A stretch of 64,000 nt of DNA, taken from Planctomycetota bacterium (GTDB taxonomy: Bacteria > Planctomycetota > Phycisphaerae > Phycisphaerales > UBA1924). This document shows, one piece after another, positions 1 through 11,277 of the stretch (position 1 is the first letter of the stretch; each line of letters starts with the position of its first letter). The translations under genes and the position numbers were made by a program. Under the pieces are notes generated by a model that was given only the letters and a program-made list of their open reading frames with translations, was not told where the DNA came from and made no database searches. The stretch lies in assembly GCA_018968885.1 (NCBI GenBank), contig JAGWZK010000018.1, positions 1 to 64,000 on the forward strand. The letters are read 5' to 3'.

Positions 1-2420
<2,420 letters not shown>

Positions 2421-2597
2421 AATCAGATGCCGTGGTCTGTGATGTTTGCTTGGGAGCTCGCACCACTCGCACTTCAACCAACTGGCCAATCATGCTGCCG
2501 CCAGAACTTCACTCGCAACTCAGATTCTTGCGAACCTGAATCACTCGATTCATTCTCCGGCAACGCCGTCACATTCTTGAGTTAATCTCTATCATTC

Positions 2598-2642
2598 GAT
2601 CGAATCATCTCGATCTATCGCCATGATCGAATCATCTCGATC
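2598..2642. repeat. 18-bp perfect direct repeat in the 23S leader
   Basis: GATCGAATCATCTCGATC occurs at 2598-2615 and again at 2625-2642, 27 bp apart. The unit is itself nearly palindromic (GATCGA..TCGATC), so the two copies can form alternative stems. It lies 180-220 nt upstream of the mature 23S 5' end, where it could take part in leader folding or RNase III processing; that role is inference. Confidence 0.6.
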
Positions 2643-2653
2643 AAGTGTTTATA

Positions 2654-2686
2654 CCCACCGGCGTGACTAGGCGTCAATCCGGTGGG
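2654..2686 (-). other. Stable hairpin in the 23S leader
   Basis: CCCACCGG (2654-2661) pairs with CCGGTGGG (2679-2686), with four further pairs inside. No U-run follows on either strand, so it is more likely a leader or processing structure than a terminator. The rest of the leader between 2421 and 2920 holds no supported gene. Confidence 0.4.
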
Positions 2687-2810
2687 GTGTAGTTTTCCCA
2701 CTACGTTCCAGTCTCTCGCACGCAAGACCCCGGGACCGCAACAAACTTTGGCTTTCACCTTGGCTTGCCCAGTCTCCGAAAGCGTGCGGAGACGCAATCG
2801 TTCGTATCCA

Positions 2811-2824
2811 CTTGTCAAAGAACC
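2811..2824 (-). promoter_or_regulatory. boxA-like antitermination element in the 23S leader
   Basis: The minus strand reads GGTTCTTTGACAAG, close to the rrn boxA core (TGCTCTTTAACA). It sits about 100 nt downstream of the predicted promoter, where NusB/S10-dependent rrn antitermination sites usually lie. Recognised by similarity and position only. Confidence 0.5.
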
Positions 2825-2920
2825 GTGATTCATTCACACCCGTTAGGGCTTCTCGAATCGACGTTTTGGCTTTCGCCACTCGCTTTCTTTCAACCTTGCG
2901 GCTGATTTCGGCGGGAGGGG

Positions 2921-2948
2921 AGTGTAGAAGTCCTGCGGTCAGGGTCAA
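2921..2948 (-). promoter_or_regulatory. Predicted sigma70-type promoter of the 23S transcript
   Basis: On the minus strand a TTGACC hexamer (2943-2948) is followed after 16 nt by TACACT (2921-2926). This is a good -35/-10 pair, about 500 nt upstream of the 23S 5' end, with no other gene between. It implies that the 23S gene is transcribed from its own promoter rather than from a 16S-linked operon. Transcription start not shown. Confidence 0.6.
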
Positions 2949-3075
2949 GCACTCCATATCGAACTTTTGTACAAACTCCTGTCTTTGCAATGTTTAGGTC
3001 AAGAAGTGCGCTTTGGGATCCCCCAAATCGCTGGTTTTGGGGCCGCCGAGTCAGCTTTGGCGGACCAGAATCGGC

Positions 3076-5187
3076 TTAGCCGCCACCCGATCCGCCGCCT
3101 CCACCACCACCACCGGGGTTATTCCGAGGAGGAGGAGGGGGTGGGGTTGGAGTTTCCGGACGTTCTTTCTTTACTGGTGCCGGGGGTGCCTTGCCTTGGT
3201 TGCGGCCAATCTCAGCCAATTTGGCCAACTTGCGATACGCCTCGCTGCGGGACTCTTCAGGAGTGCGAACGAAGAGGCGTCCGGTGGGGCCTTCGCGGAA
3301 GAGGGTGCGATACGCGTCGTTGCCTCCAAGTGCCGCAGTGGCAACGTCCATCAGGACTGCGTCCACCTTGACCTTGAGATCACGCGGCAGAGGCAGGCCG
3401 GGGGACTGCTGCACGATGGGATCCTGACCCGGAAGTGCTGGATCGGGGTCTTTGCGTTCATCGGGGGCGCGATTGCCGCCCCCACCCTTACCACCACCAC
3501 CGCCGCCCTTGCCAGCGCCACCACCATCGCCAGGATCGCCAACGGGCATGGCGTTGGGATTGGGCTTGGGGCGCTCGAATTTATCGAGATCGAAGGACAT
3601 GAGGCCTTCGGGGAGTTTGACCTCGCCATTCAGGCCGTCGCCGGGCTCGACATTGACCACAGCCTTGCGGGGGTAGCCGTAGTAGAAGGTGAACATTTCG
3701 ACCGTGGCACGCGGACCACGTAGAGCATCCTGCTGCGCGGCGGAAGTGATGAAGAATTGAGTCTGGGGCTCGACGGCGACTTCCATGCCCCAGGCGGACC
3801 AATCACCACGCAGGAGCACTTCCTTGGCGAAAATCTTCTGATCGTCTTTGAGTGAGGCGGCCTGGCCGAAGAAGGGGTTGTTGATGACCACGCGGAGGCG
3901 GTAGCGATAGGTTTTACCCGGTACGGCGGACACATCGTGGGCCCAGATCTTTAAGGCCTGATTGTCCATCAGCTGGGGCTCAGTCTTACGGACCACCACA
4001 CCACCGGGGAGGGGCTTGCCATCGGTTCCGAGGCCGAGCTTCTCCAACGCTGCGGTGTTGTTGTCGAGTTTGGATTGCTCGTTGGCGAGGCGGGTTTCGA
4101 GTTGCTTGCGCTGGGCCTGCTTGGGGTCGGAGGGAGTGTTGGGAGTGGGAGCAGCCGGGCCAGCGTTGCGGCCACGACCACCACCGCCGCGATCGGAGCC
4201 GGGGCCACCGCCACCAAGTTCCTGAAGTTGTTTTTCGATGCGTTCGATGGAGCGCTCGATCTCGGCACGATCGCGAAGAATCTTGGCGCTGTCGGCGGCA
4301 CCGGGGTCTTCCTGATCACCGGCAGCAAGCGCGGGCTCGACCCACTGTGGGGTGCCGGTGATGGTCTCATAGAAGGGCGTGCGATACGCCTGTTCACCCA
4401 ACTGCGCGACCTCGGTGAGGGCGCTAATGGCATCGCCGGGATTCTTGATCTTGTCAGAGAAGAACTGGATGGGATTGGAGCGGCCGGGGATCGACGACAT
4501 CACTTTGGAGTCGCCCCATGAGCCGGAGGAGGAGAGCTCTTCGCGTTCCATCTCCACACCGATGATGTACGTGCGATCCTGCCACCAGCCACGACGGATG
4601 CTCTGCAGGGGGCCGCTGCCATCGGGGTCGCTATCGAGAATCTGACGGAGCGCGGCACCGTTAAACGTGGCCTCGACACTGACGGCGGCCTTGTCAAAGG
4701 GCTGCTGAGTCGGGAGGATGGCGGCGACTTCCTTCTTTTCGTCCTGGACCACTTCGATGGGGTCGACGGTGCACCAGAAGGCGTGAGCGACAGGGACGCC
4801 AGGGGAAGGAACCAGCGGCAGCGCGAAAATCGCGTCGGCGACGTTGGCATCACCCTTGCCTTCGAGACTGAGGACTGAGCCGAGTTCCGGGATGCGGGTG
4901 CGGGGTGCGACGCCTGCCGCGAGTTTCTTTTTGAAGGCTTCGCTAAGAGCGACTGTGGGTGCATCGGGGAGCTTGGGGCTGGGGTTATCGACGTTGTCTT
5001 TTACGCGACGTGCAGCGTCGGCGATGGGGATGAGGACCTGATTGGGAGGCACTTCCTTGTTTCCGACCTTGACGGTGGAGGGAACCAGAAACTGCCACGC
5101 GCCCACGCCGACGAGGAGCACCGCTGCGCCGCCGACGGCGAGCTTTTCTACATGCTGTTCAAACCCTGAAATGCCTTTGACCTTCAT
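3076..5187 (-). CDS. Membrane-anchored protein of the PilM operon, proline/glycine-rich C-terminus
   Basis: 703 residues. Short basic start, one membrane segment at about residues 18-33, then a large periplasmic-type region. A stretch near the middle (PGKTYRYRLRVVINNPFFG) resembles an immunoglobulin/fibronectin-like strand pattern. Two low-complexity parts stand out: a Gly-rich linker before residue 350, and a Gly/Pro/Lys-rich C-terminus ending in glycines and serines. It follows the PilO-like gene by about 100 nt and is the last gene of the pilM operon. Position and topology suggest an inner-membrane assembly component of a type IV pilus or type II secretion-like machine. I recognise no named family. 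The minus strand has AAGGTG before the ATG. Confidence 0.8.
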   Translation of the reverse strand: MKVKGISGFEQHVEKLAVGGAAVLLVGVGAWQFLVPSTVKVGNKEVPPNQVLIPIADAARRVKDNVDNPSPKLPDAPTVALSEAFKKKLAAGVAPRTRIPELGSVLSLEGKGDANVADAIFALPLVPSPGVPVAHAFWCTVDPIEVVQDEKKEVAAILPTQQPFDKAAVSVEATFNGAALRQILDSDPDGSGPLQSIRRGWWQDRTYIIGVEMEREELSSSGSWGDSKVMSSIPGRSNPIQFFSDKIKNPGDAISALTEVAQLGEQAYRTPFYETITGTPQWVEPALAAGDQEDPGAADSAKILRDRAEIERSIERIEKQLQELGGGGPGSDRGGGGRGRNAGPAAPTPNTPSDPKQAQRKQLETRLANEQSKLDNNTAALEKLGLGTDGKPLPGGVVVRKTEPQLMDNQALKIWAHDVSAVPGKTYRYRLRVVINNPFFGQAASLKDDQKIFAKEVLLRGDWSAWGMEVAVEPQTQFFITSAAQQDALRGPRATVEMFTFYYGYPRKAVVNVEPGDGLNGEVKLPEGLMSFDLDKFERPKPNPNAMPVGDPGDGGGAGKGGGGGGKGGGGNRAPDERKDPDPALPGQDPIVQQSPGLPLPRDLKVKVDAVLMDVATAALGGNDAYRTLFREGPTGRLFVRTPEESRSEAYRKLAKLAEIGRNQGKAPPAPVKKERPETPTPPPPPPRNNPGGGGGGGGSGGG

Positions 5188-5286
5188 GATGCACCTTGGT
5201 CTATTGGCAGGCGTGAGTGAGTGTCACGACCTGAGATGTTGCGATGGAGAAGCGAACGGGACGCGTATTGAACTGAGGAGAGGCGA

Positions 5287-6738
5287 TCAACGATCACGAT
5301 CGCGAGGGCGGCCGCGGGGGCCGCCGCCAGCGGGCGGACCGTCGGGATTGGCTCCTTCGGGAGCAGAGCCACCTTGCGGGGGCTCCTTGACGTCCTTAAG
5401 GGGAGCAAGGCCGAGTTGATCGCGAAGGGATGGGGGAACGATGGGGTCGAGCCAGGACTTGAACCACACCATCTCGATATCGATGACGGCGCGGACGACG
5501 TTTTCATCGCCGTAGTAGAAGCCAGCGTCGAGATCCTCCCACATGTCAACATCAGAGAGGGAAACCTCGGTGACGGCCATGAAGTTGGAAGTGCTGATCG
5601 CGTCGATGAACTGCGGGAGACGCGAAGAGGAGACGATGACGGTGAGGCGAGCGTTGCGAACGTCGTAGAGCTTGTTGGCTTTGCCACCCCAGCGACCGGT
5701 GACAGATGCGCCCCACTTGGGAGGAATGATGGAGCTGATGCCATCGACCGCAGCGCCACCATCCTGAGCGGGGCGACCTTCCGGCTGACCGAAGGGATCT
5801 TCTTCGCTGGCGCGGGCGAGACGAATCCAGCCGCCAGCGGGCTCGATCATGAGGATTCGCTTGACGACAGCGCGATCGACGGAGACGGGGGTGGATTGAC
5901 CAGCGGGCGTATTGGCCTGACGGATAGCGCGGAAAACCTCGCTCATCACCCAGAGGTCGGCCTGCCAGGCGAAACACTCTTGGATGTTGGGAGGAGAAGG
6001 CGGAATGGCGCGGAGCACCTTGGATGGATTGTTGGGAAGATTCTCCATCCCGGCGTAGACGCCGATTTCGCTGGCGCGGCGTTGATAAAGGCCCAGACGC
6101 TTGCTGACCAGACGCTCCTTGATGGCCTTATTCTGATCTTCGTTGGGCACAAAGTTGGGATTGGCTCCGCCCAAGGCATCCTTCTGGCGGCTCAATTCGT
6201 CGGCAAGATCCTGCGCGACCTGCTGAGCAGGGGGCGCGCTGCCCGCGTTGACGATGTCGAGCAACTGGCGATATGCCGAGGGGCGCTTGTCATCACCGAC
6301 GAGCGCTTTGGCAAAGTCCAGTGTGCGGCGGTTGAGATCGCCAGGGTTCTTTGGCGCAGGGAAGAGATCATCAACCAACACCGAAAACCGCGGGTTGTCT
6401 TTGTCACCAACATGATGGGAAATCGCGGCTTCGACGACCCCCTTGGATTCACCTTCGAGGCGTTGCTTCTGAGCAGCGACAAAGTCGGTGATCTTGGCGT
6501 TGGGCTCGGCCTTCATATCCACACCGGCAACGCCGGGGACGGGCGACGCAACGCCATACGTGACCTTGGCACCGTCAATTGCCTTCTGCTTGTCAGAGGC
6601 GAGTTTGGCTTGCTCTTCGAGAATCTTGGAGTGCCACATGCGGCCGAAGATGAAGCCGCAGGGGACGGCGATGAGCACGAGTGCCAGGAAGAGCACCACG
6701 AGCCACTGGGCTTTGATCCACGTGAGAATTGATTTCAC
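5287..6738 (-). CDS. PilO-like inner-membrane protein of the PilM operon
   Basis: 483 residues from a GTG start that overlaps the pilM stop as GTGA, with GGAAGG just upstream. The alternative upstream start would read deep into pilM. One N-terminal membrane helix (about residues 11-30, WLVVLFLALVLIAVPCGFIF) is followed by a long periplasmic region with heptad-like helices and an Arg/Asp/Gly-rich C-terminal tail. In pilMNO operons the protein after PilN is PilO, which has this topology but is usually about 200 residues, so this one is much longer. The assignment rests on position and topology, not on sequence motifs. Confidence 0.7.
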   Translation of the reverse strand: MKSILTWIKAQWLVVLFLALVLIAVPCGFIFGRMWHSKILEEQAKLASDKQKAIDGAKVTYGVASPVPGVAGVDMKAEPNAKITDFVAAQKQRLEGESKGVVEAAISHHVGDKDNPRFSVLVDDLFPAPKNPGDLNRRTLDFAKALVGDDKRPSAYRQLLDIVNAGSAPPAQQVAQDLADELSRQKDALGGANPNFVPNEDQNKAIKERLVSKRLGLYQRRASEIGVYAGMENLPNNPSKVLRAIPPSPPNIQECFAWQADLWVMSEVFRAIRQANTPAGQSTPVSVDRAVVKRILMIEPAGGWIRLARASEEDPFGQPEGRPAQDGGAAVDGISSIIPPKWGASVTGRWGGKANKLYDVRNARLTVIVSSSRLPQFIDAISTSNFMAVTEVSLSDVDMWEDLDAGFYYGDENVVRAVIDIEMVWFKSWLDPIVPPSLRDQLGLAPLKDVKEPPQGGSAPEGANPDGPPAGGGPRGRPRDRDR

Positions 6739-8717
6739 TTGCCACCTTCCTTGGAGTCGGGAGTGTTGATGACCGCAGTCCACTCCACCGTGACGTACGC
6801 CGTCTTGGGCGCGTTTTTAGGTTTGAATTCTTCGAGAGAAGCGAGGGCCTTGGCATCAGCACCGGCGTCGTTGCCACCACCGACGAGTTTGGCTCCGCCC
6901 TGAGGGGCAGCGGGTTGCTGACGACGCATGGCACCTGCGCCCTTGCCGCCACCGCCACCACCGTCGCCGCCATCTGCAGGGTTAGCGGCTGCGGGCGCAG
7001 CAGGATTGGCTGCGTCAGCAGTCACACGCTCGACGCGCCAAGGTGTGGGACGTGACTCGATGACGTAAGGAATGCCATCGCGCTTCTTGTTTTCTTTCAA
7101 CCAGCGCTCGATGGTTTCGTTGGCAAAGGCCTGCGGATCGGTCTGGCTGGTGGCCAGGCGCAACGTGATCACGACGCGGGGCTGCTTATTTGAGCCGGAT
7201 GCCTGAGCCGGGCGACCGGGATTGGACGGATCATCACCCAATCCCTGACCGGGGCCGAGATAGCGAGTCTGGAATGACTCGAGTGAATAGCCGCGAGCCG
7301 GACCCTTGAGTGAAGTGGCCTGCGCCTTGGAGTTGGCATCATCCATGATCTGGCCCAAATCATCAACGATGTGGGCGTAAACCTGGCGATGATCGAGCAG
7401 AGCGGCAAAGTTGGCCGCACGCAGATCGGTGGTTGCGCCACCAATGACGCCGGCGTCCTGGGCACGCTTCTTCTGCTCATTGGCCGCGCTGATCGCCTGA
7501 TCGATGATGGCGGGCTTTTCCATGTTGGCCACGGCCAGGTGATCCATCGCCGGACGAATGAACATGGCAGCGCCAGCCGCGACGCCGAGGCCGGCGGCAA
7601 GGCCGAACCACTTGGTCTTCTTCTTCCACATCGCCTCGCGCACCACGGTGACGGGCATGAGGTCGGCCTTGATGGTCTGCATCTCCAGACCACGCAGTGC
7701 CAGGCCGTAGGCGGTGACAAGATTGAGCGAGTTGTCTTTGAGAATCGCCTTGCGATCTTCAGAAAGGCCACTGTCTGAAAGCTTCTTGAGTTCTTCGACG
7801 CGGTAGACCTCGACACCCACCTGCTGCTTGAGGTACTTGCGCAGGCCGGGGATGTGGAAGGTGCTGCCGACGCCGACGAGGCGTTCGAGCTTGGCATCTG
7901 AGTGCAGCGACTGGTAGTACCCAATGGAGCGGGTGATGTCCTGGGCCAGATCGGTGAAGACCGGACGCATGGCCTTGGCGGCGGCTTCCCAGTTGCGCCC
8001 TTCCTGACCTTCGATCTTCACGCGCTCGGCCTTGGCATACTCGAGCTTGTACGCATCAACGAGTGCCTGGGTGAAATGGTGCCCGCCGAGAGGAAAGGTG
8101 CGAATCCAGATGCGGCCGGGCTCGGCGATGATCAGGTCGGTGCTCGTGGTGCCCACATCGGCGATGATGGTGCCCGGCATAGATTCATCAAAGCCCAAGT
8201 CATACGCCATGGCGTTGTATGCAGCGATAGGGCTGATGGTGAGAAAGTCGGGAGAGATGTTGGCGTCGGCCAAGGTGGCCAGACGCTCGGCGATCTTGTC
8301 CTTGGTGATGGCGAAGATGCCGACTTCGACTTCGGGTGAGTCTTTGGTGACAAAGGTCTGGTAGTCCCACTCGACTTCGTCAAGGGGGAAGGGGATCTGC
8401 TGCTGGGCTTCGAAATTCACCAGGTTGGGAACATCTTTAGGAGAAACCGGGGGCAACTTGGCAAAGCGGGCAAAGGCACTGGCGCCCGGGACGCTGACGG
8501 CGATCTGTGAATTGGTCAGGTCATATTGGCTTACCAGCGTGCCCAAGGACACTCGCACCACGTCGGCGACCTCGATGTCGGGCGTGGAAAGCACTTTGGC
8601 GTGAGGAATCACAGCGATATCAGTCGCACGGACTGACCCTGGCTCTCCCTCAATCTTGACGGCCTTGATTGCAAAGGCCCCGATCTCAATGCCCCAGCAT
8701 GAATTGGATGCTGCCAT
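6735..8717 (-). CDS. pilM: Type IV pilus assembly protein PilM fused to a PilN-like region
   Basis: 660 residues. Residues 1-350 are an actin-like PilM domain: start pattern WGIEIGAFAIKAVK, phosphate-binding stretch ADVGTTSTDLII at about 186-197, and GVGSTFHIPGL near 282-292. Next comes a PilN-like entry (KADLMPVTVVREAMWKKK, like the NLLP-R/K-rich start of PilN), a membrane helix at about 370-388 and a periplasmic part with a Gly-rich linker. PilM normally binds the cytoplasmic tail of separate PilN; here the two appear joined. Start chosen at the ATG preceded by GAAGGA; it removes 19 unlikely residues of the longest frame. First gene of a three-gene operon. Confidence 0.88.
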   Translation of the reverse strand: MAASNSCWGIEIGAFAIKAVKIEGEPGSVRATDIAVIPHAKVLSTPDIEVADVVRVSLGTLVSQYDLTNSQIAVSVPGASAFARFAKLPPVSPKDVPNLVNFEAQQQIPFPLDEVEWDYQTFVTKDSPEVEVGIFAITKDKIAERLATLADANISPDFLTISPIAAYNAMAYDLGFDESMPGTIIADVGTTSTDLIIAEPGRIWIRTFPLGGHHFTQALVDAYKLEYAKAERVKIEGQEGRNWEAAAKAMRPVFTDLAQDITRSIGYYQSLHSDAKLERLVGVGSTFHIPGLRKYLKQQVGVEVYRVEELKKLSDSGLSEDRKAILKDNSLNLVTAYGLALRGLEMQTIKADLMPVTVVREAMWKKKTKWFGLAAGLGVAAGAAMFIRPAMDHLAVANMEKPAIIDQAISAANEQKKRAQDAGVIGGATTDLRAANFAALLDHRQVYAHIVDDLGQIMDDANSKAQATSLKGPARGYSLESFQTRYLGPGQGLGDDPSNPGRPAQASGSNKQPRVVITLRLATSQTDPQAFANETIERWLKENKKRDGIPYVIESRPTPWRVERVTADAANPAAPAAANPADGGDGGGGGGKGAGAMRRQQPAAPQGGAKLVGGGNDAGADAKALASLEEFKPKNAPKTAYVTVEWTAVINTPDSKEGGK

Positions 8718-8800
8718 ATGCCGTCCTTCTATACAGACGTTGTGTCGCGATGGAGAAACAAACCCACGGATCACGCTCGCTCAGTAAGCGCACGTGACAG

Positions 8801-8819
8801 CCCCACCCATTGGGTGGGG
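8801..8819. other. Perfect inverted repeat upstream of pilM
   Basis: CCCCACCCA (8801-8809) and TGGGTGGGG (8811-8819) form a perfect inverted repeat between the small membrane-protein gene and pilM. No U-run follows on either strand, so a plain intrinsic terminator is unlikely. It could be a regulator site or a mRNA stem; function unknown. Confidence 0.4.
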
Positions 8820-8971
8820 TGCGGATGGTATCGACCCCCGTCCTCTTGTGCAGGCCGGGGCCTGCGCGATGACGTGAGTCGCTTGTGAACTTACGCCCGC
8901 TTGAAGACCAAAGTTGCTTGTTGAGCGTCACGGCTGTGTAACACCCCGAAAGCCCCCATTGCTGGTCGAGA

Positions 8972-9397
8972 TCAGTCGCGTTCCAAACGCTCTGCCAAAA
9001 GGGAGCCACCGATCCCGATACCAGAAAGCAGGAAGACAACCCACCAGCGATCGCTGGGAAGTTGAAGGGGGAACCAATGAAGTGGGCTGACCCACGCCGC
9101 GATGTGATAGGCGATCAGGACCAAAGACAATCCCATCACCATCTGAGTTCCTGCCGAAAGACCGGCGAACCACCCGAGCTTTCTGGCCTGAGTTTCATTC
9201 GAGGCGGGGTCAGGTGCATCGCTGGATGCTGGGGGTTGAGATCGGGAACGGCTGCGGGCCAGCAGGATCAAGCGGAAGCCGAGCCCGATAACTCCGAATG
9301 CAAAAACCAACCCGGCGATGCGGCCAGCATTCCACCACGACGCCACCACGGGCTCTGCGGCGGCTTGCAACTCTGGAGCTAAGGCCAGGAATGACAT
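8972..9397 (-). CDS. Small integral membrane protein, function unknown
   Basis: 141 residues with three predicted membrane helices: about 27-46 (AGLVFAFGVIGLGFRLILLA), about 80-100 and about 118-135. A short polar loop rich in Arg, Ser and Pro separates helices one and two. The start at 9397 leaves an 18-nt gap to the end of the upstream Memo-like gene. The longer frame would overlap that gene by 130 nt and has a non-protein-like His/Arg-rich beginning. Likely cotranscribed with the Memo-like gene. No family recognised. Confidence 0.7.
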   Translation of the reverse strand: MSFLALAPELQAAAEPVVASWWNAGRIAGLVFAFGVIGLGFRLILLARSRSRSQPPASSDAPDPASNETQARKLGWFAGLSAGTQMVMGLSLVLIAYHIAAWVSPLHWFPLQLPSDRWWVVFLLSGIGIGGSLLAERLERD

Positions 9398-9414
9398 GAC
9401 TTTAGAATTTGACT

Positions 9415-10758
9415 TTAGAACATGGCCGCGGCGACGTTGCTCACCATGCCGTTGCCCTCGGCGTCCATTGCTGCGGAGTAATTGAGGATGGTGACGTTGG
9501 TTGGCTCGACGATCCGCATGGCTGCGATGATGTTGCCGGTGCTGCACCAGCGGGTGGGATTCTGCTGCCAGGCCATCGCACCAACAAGTTCGCCGGGGTT
9601 GTTGGCGGCAATCAAGGCCAGCATCTCCTGATCGTGGGCAAAGACCTTGTTTCGCGCCTCAACGTTGGCGTCGTCTTCACCAGCCAGCGGAATCTCATCA
9701 CCAAACTGAGGTCCGACATGGCTGAGGTCGGCGGAGCTGATGACCAAAGTCTTGCCCGGGAGTGAGGCGATGGCTTGCTTCATCGCCGCGACGAACTCGT
9801 CCATGCCCACGCCTTTGCCGTCGTATGACTGACCCTCGTTGGCGGCTGGGTCGTGCACCAATGCCCCGAAGATTTTGGGGTAGTTGCCCTTTTCGTCTTT
9901 GCCCAGAATGTGCTGGATCCAGGGGACTTGGAGCTCGATAGAGTGCTCGCGTTCGTGATCAAATCGATGCGCGAAGAGCTTGTCACCCAAGGACTTACGC
10001 AGGAGATTGACGAGATCACGATCGACTTGGCAGGTGCCCAAAGGGGTCGCAAAGCCCTTGTCGCACCCAGCGACGCCGGTGGATTCGCCAAAATGATTGG
10101 TGCCCAGGATCACGACGCGATCGGGACGATCGACGACGCGCATGCGGCCCCAAACCTGAGCGTAATTGATCCAGCCGCGGGGGTAATCGATGTGGGGGAC
10201 GATGACGGCCTTGGGAAGTTCGTCGAAACTGGGCTTTTCAGCGTCTTTGAGGGACTCGGAGATCCACTTGTCAAAGTACTCTGTCATCTTGGCCGGGCCG
10301 TGATTGACCTTGTCTTCGTCGGTGGTCGCCTCGCCCATGGCCTCCTGCACAGCACCGTCGGCAAACGCGGCGGTAGAAGCGGGGGGAAGGACATCCAGTG
10401 AGTCGAATTCGGCGTGCATCTTGGCAAGCATCGCGTCGAACTTAGGTCCGAATAACAAACCGGCTTCGTCGAGCTGAGCGACAAGGTTTTCGAGTATTGC
10501 CCGATTCAAACCCCGGCCAACGGCCCCGATAATTTCATCCAGACCTCGCGAACCATCCATAAGAGGAAGCACGAACTGCGCTGCGGGGCTGGTGAAAACC
10601 ACGCGGTCAGAGACTTGCCGAGCGTCGGAGAGTCCCATAACCGGTTGATTGTTGAATTCGGCGCCGAAAGCGCGAATTGGCCTCAGTTTGGGGCGCGCGT
10701 GATGGGGGGCATTGGGATCAAACTGCGGTTCGGGAGCGGCAGGGGCAGTGTCGGACAT
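9415..10758 (-). CDS. amrB: AmmeMemoRadiSam system protein B (Memo-like) with N-terminal extension
   Basis: 447 residues. The C-terminal two thirds (from about residue 165) are a Memo domain, with the expected conserved residues in VPHIDYPRG, LGTNHFG, SSADLSHVGP and RWCSTGN. In human MEMO1 the matching His, His and Cys line the metal site. Residues 40-130 look like a small winged-helix/PqqD-like module (VFTSPAAQFVLPLMDGSRG, then LDEAGLLFGP). Memo proteins often neighbour AMMECR1 and a radical SAM gene, but neither partner is visible here. AGGA lies 6 nt before the ATG. Divergent from the basic protein gene at 10904. Confidence 0.88.
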   Translation of the reverse strand: MSDTAPAAPEPQFDPNAPHHARPKLRPIRAFGAEFNNQPVMGLSDARQVSDRVVFTSPAAQFVLPLMDGSRGLDEIIGAVGRGLNRAILENLVAQLDEAGLLFGPKFDAMLAKMHAEFDSLDVLPPASTAAFADGAVQEAMGEATTDEDKVNHGPAKMTEYFDKWISESLKDAEKPSFDELPKAVIVPHIDYPRGWINYAQVWGRMRVVDRPDRVVILGTNHFGESTGVAGCDKGFATPLGTCQVDRDLVNLLRKSLGDKLFAHRFDHEREHSIELQVPWIQHILGKDEKGNYPKIFGALVHDPAANEGQSYDGKGVGMDEFVAAMKQAIASLPGKTLVISSADLSHVGPQFGDEIPLAGEDDANVEARNKVFAHDQEMLALIAANNPGELVGAMAWQQNPTRWCSTGNIIAAMRIVEPTNVTILNYSAAMDAEGNGMVSNVAAAMF

Positions 10759-10903
10759 ATGCGATCCTATGCGAAGGTGACGGTGCCGGGTTGGAATGGA
10801 GAGTCGAGTGGTCTAAACTCCCCTCCTGTCTTTTGGAGCCGGAGTGGGCAACTTGCCCATTCTTCGGCGATTGATCACCCTGATTACGACTTTGAGGTCT
10901 GTC

Positions 10904-11221
10904 ATGTCCAGCATTTCCTCTTTGAAGCCCGGCCAGAACATCACCTGCGAGGTGACCAAGGTTCCCTCGAACGAGGATGCCCAGCAGACGATCGAGAAGT
11001 TGATGCGCAAGGACATCAACCACAAGCGCAGTCTCCGCAAAGCCCAGCTCAAGCGGGCTCAACGAATCAATATCTACAACCGTGGTAACCGCGACTGGGT
11101 AAGCCGCGAGAAGCCAGCACGCGTGGTGCGCGTCACCAAGGGTGCGAAGTGGAGCATGGTCTTCACGCCCGACCTGATGGGCGAAATGCGCAACGTTGAG
11201 AAGTACATCAAGATCGGCTGA
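10904..11221 (+). CDS. Small basic conserved protein, unknown function
   Basis: 105 residues, strongly basic in the middle (KRSLRKAQLKRAQR) with an aromatic/acidic C-terminus. GAGG lies 6 nt before the ATG at 10904; the frame could start 60 nt earlier, but that segment is hydrophobic and has no ribosome site. It resembles a short planctomycete protein I have seen without an assigned function, with the pattern RxPWxxREKPA and WSMxFTPD. The composition suggests RNA or nucleic-acid binding. This is inference; no named domain is recognised. Confidence 0.75.
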   Translation: MSSISSLKPGQNITCEVTKVPSNEDAQQTIEKLMRKDINHKRSLRKAQLKRAQRINIYNRGNRDWVSREKPARVVRVTKGAKWSMVFTPDLMGEMRNVEKYIKIG

Positions 11222-11277
11222 GCCGATTTGATTGATCACGGCGTGAACCGCCCCACTGCTGCTCACGTAGTTTGAGC

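Noticed and set aside
2654-2686. Leader hairpin as an intrinsic terminator
   Set aside because: No U-run on either strand and it would stop transcription before the 23S gene.
3013-8364. Long plus-strand frames opposite the pilM operon (for example 5374-6732)
   Set aside because: They mirror the codon pattern of the minus-strand genes; the minus frames have overlapping starts, ribosome sites and recognisable features.
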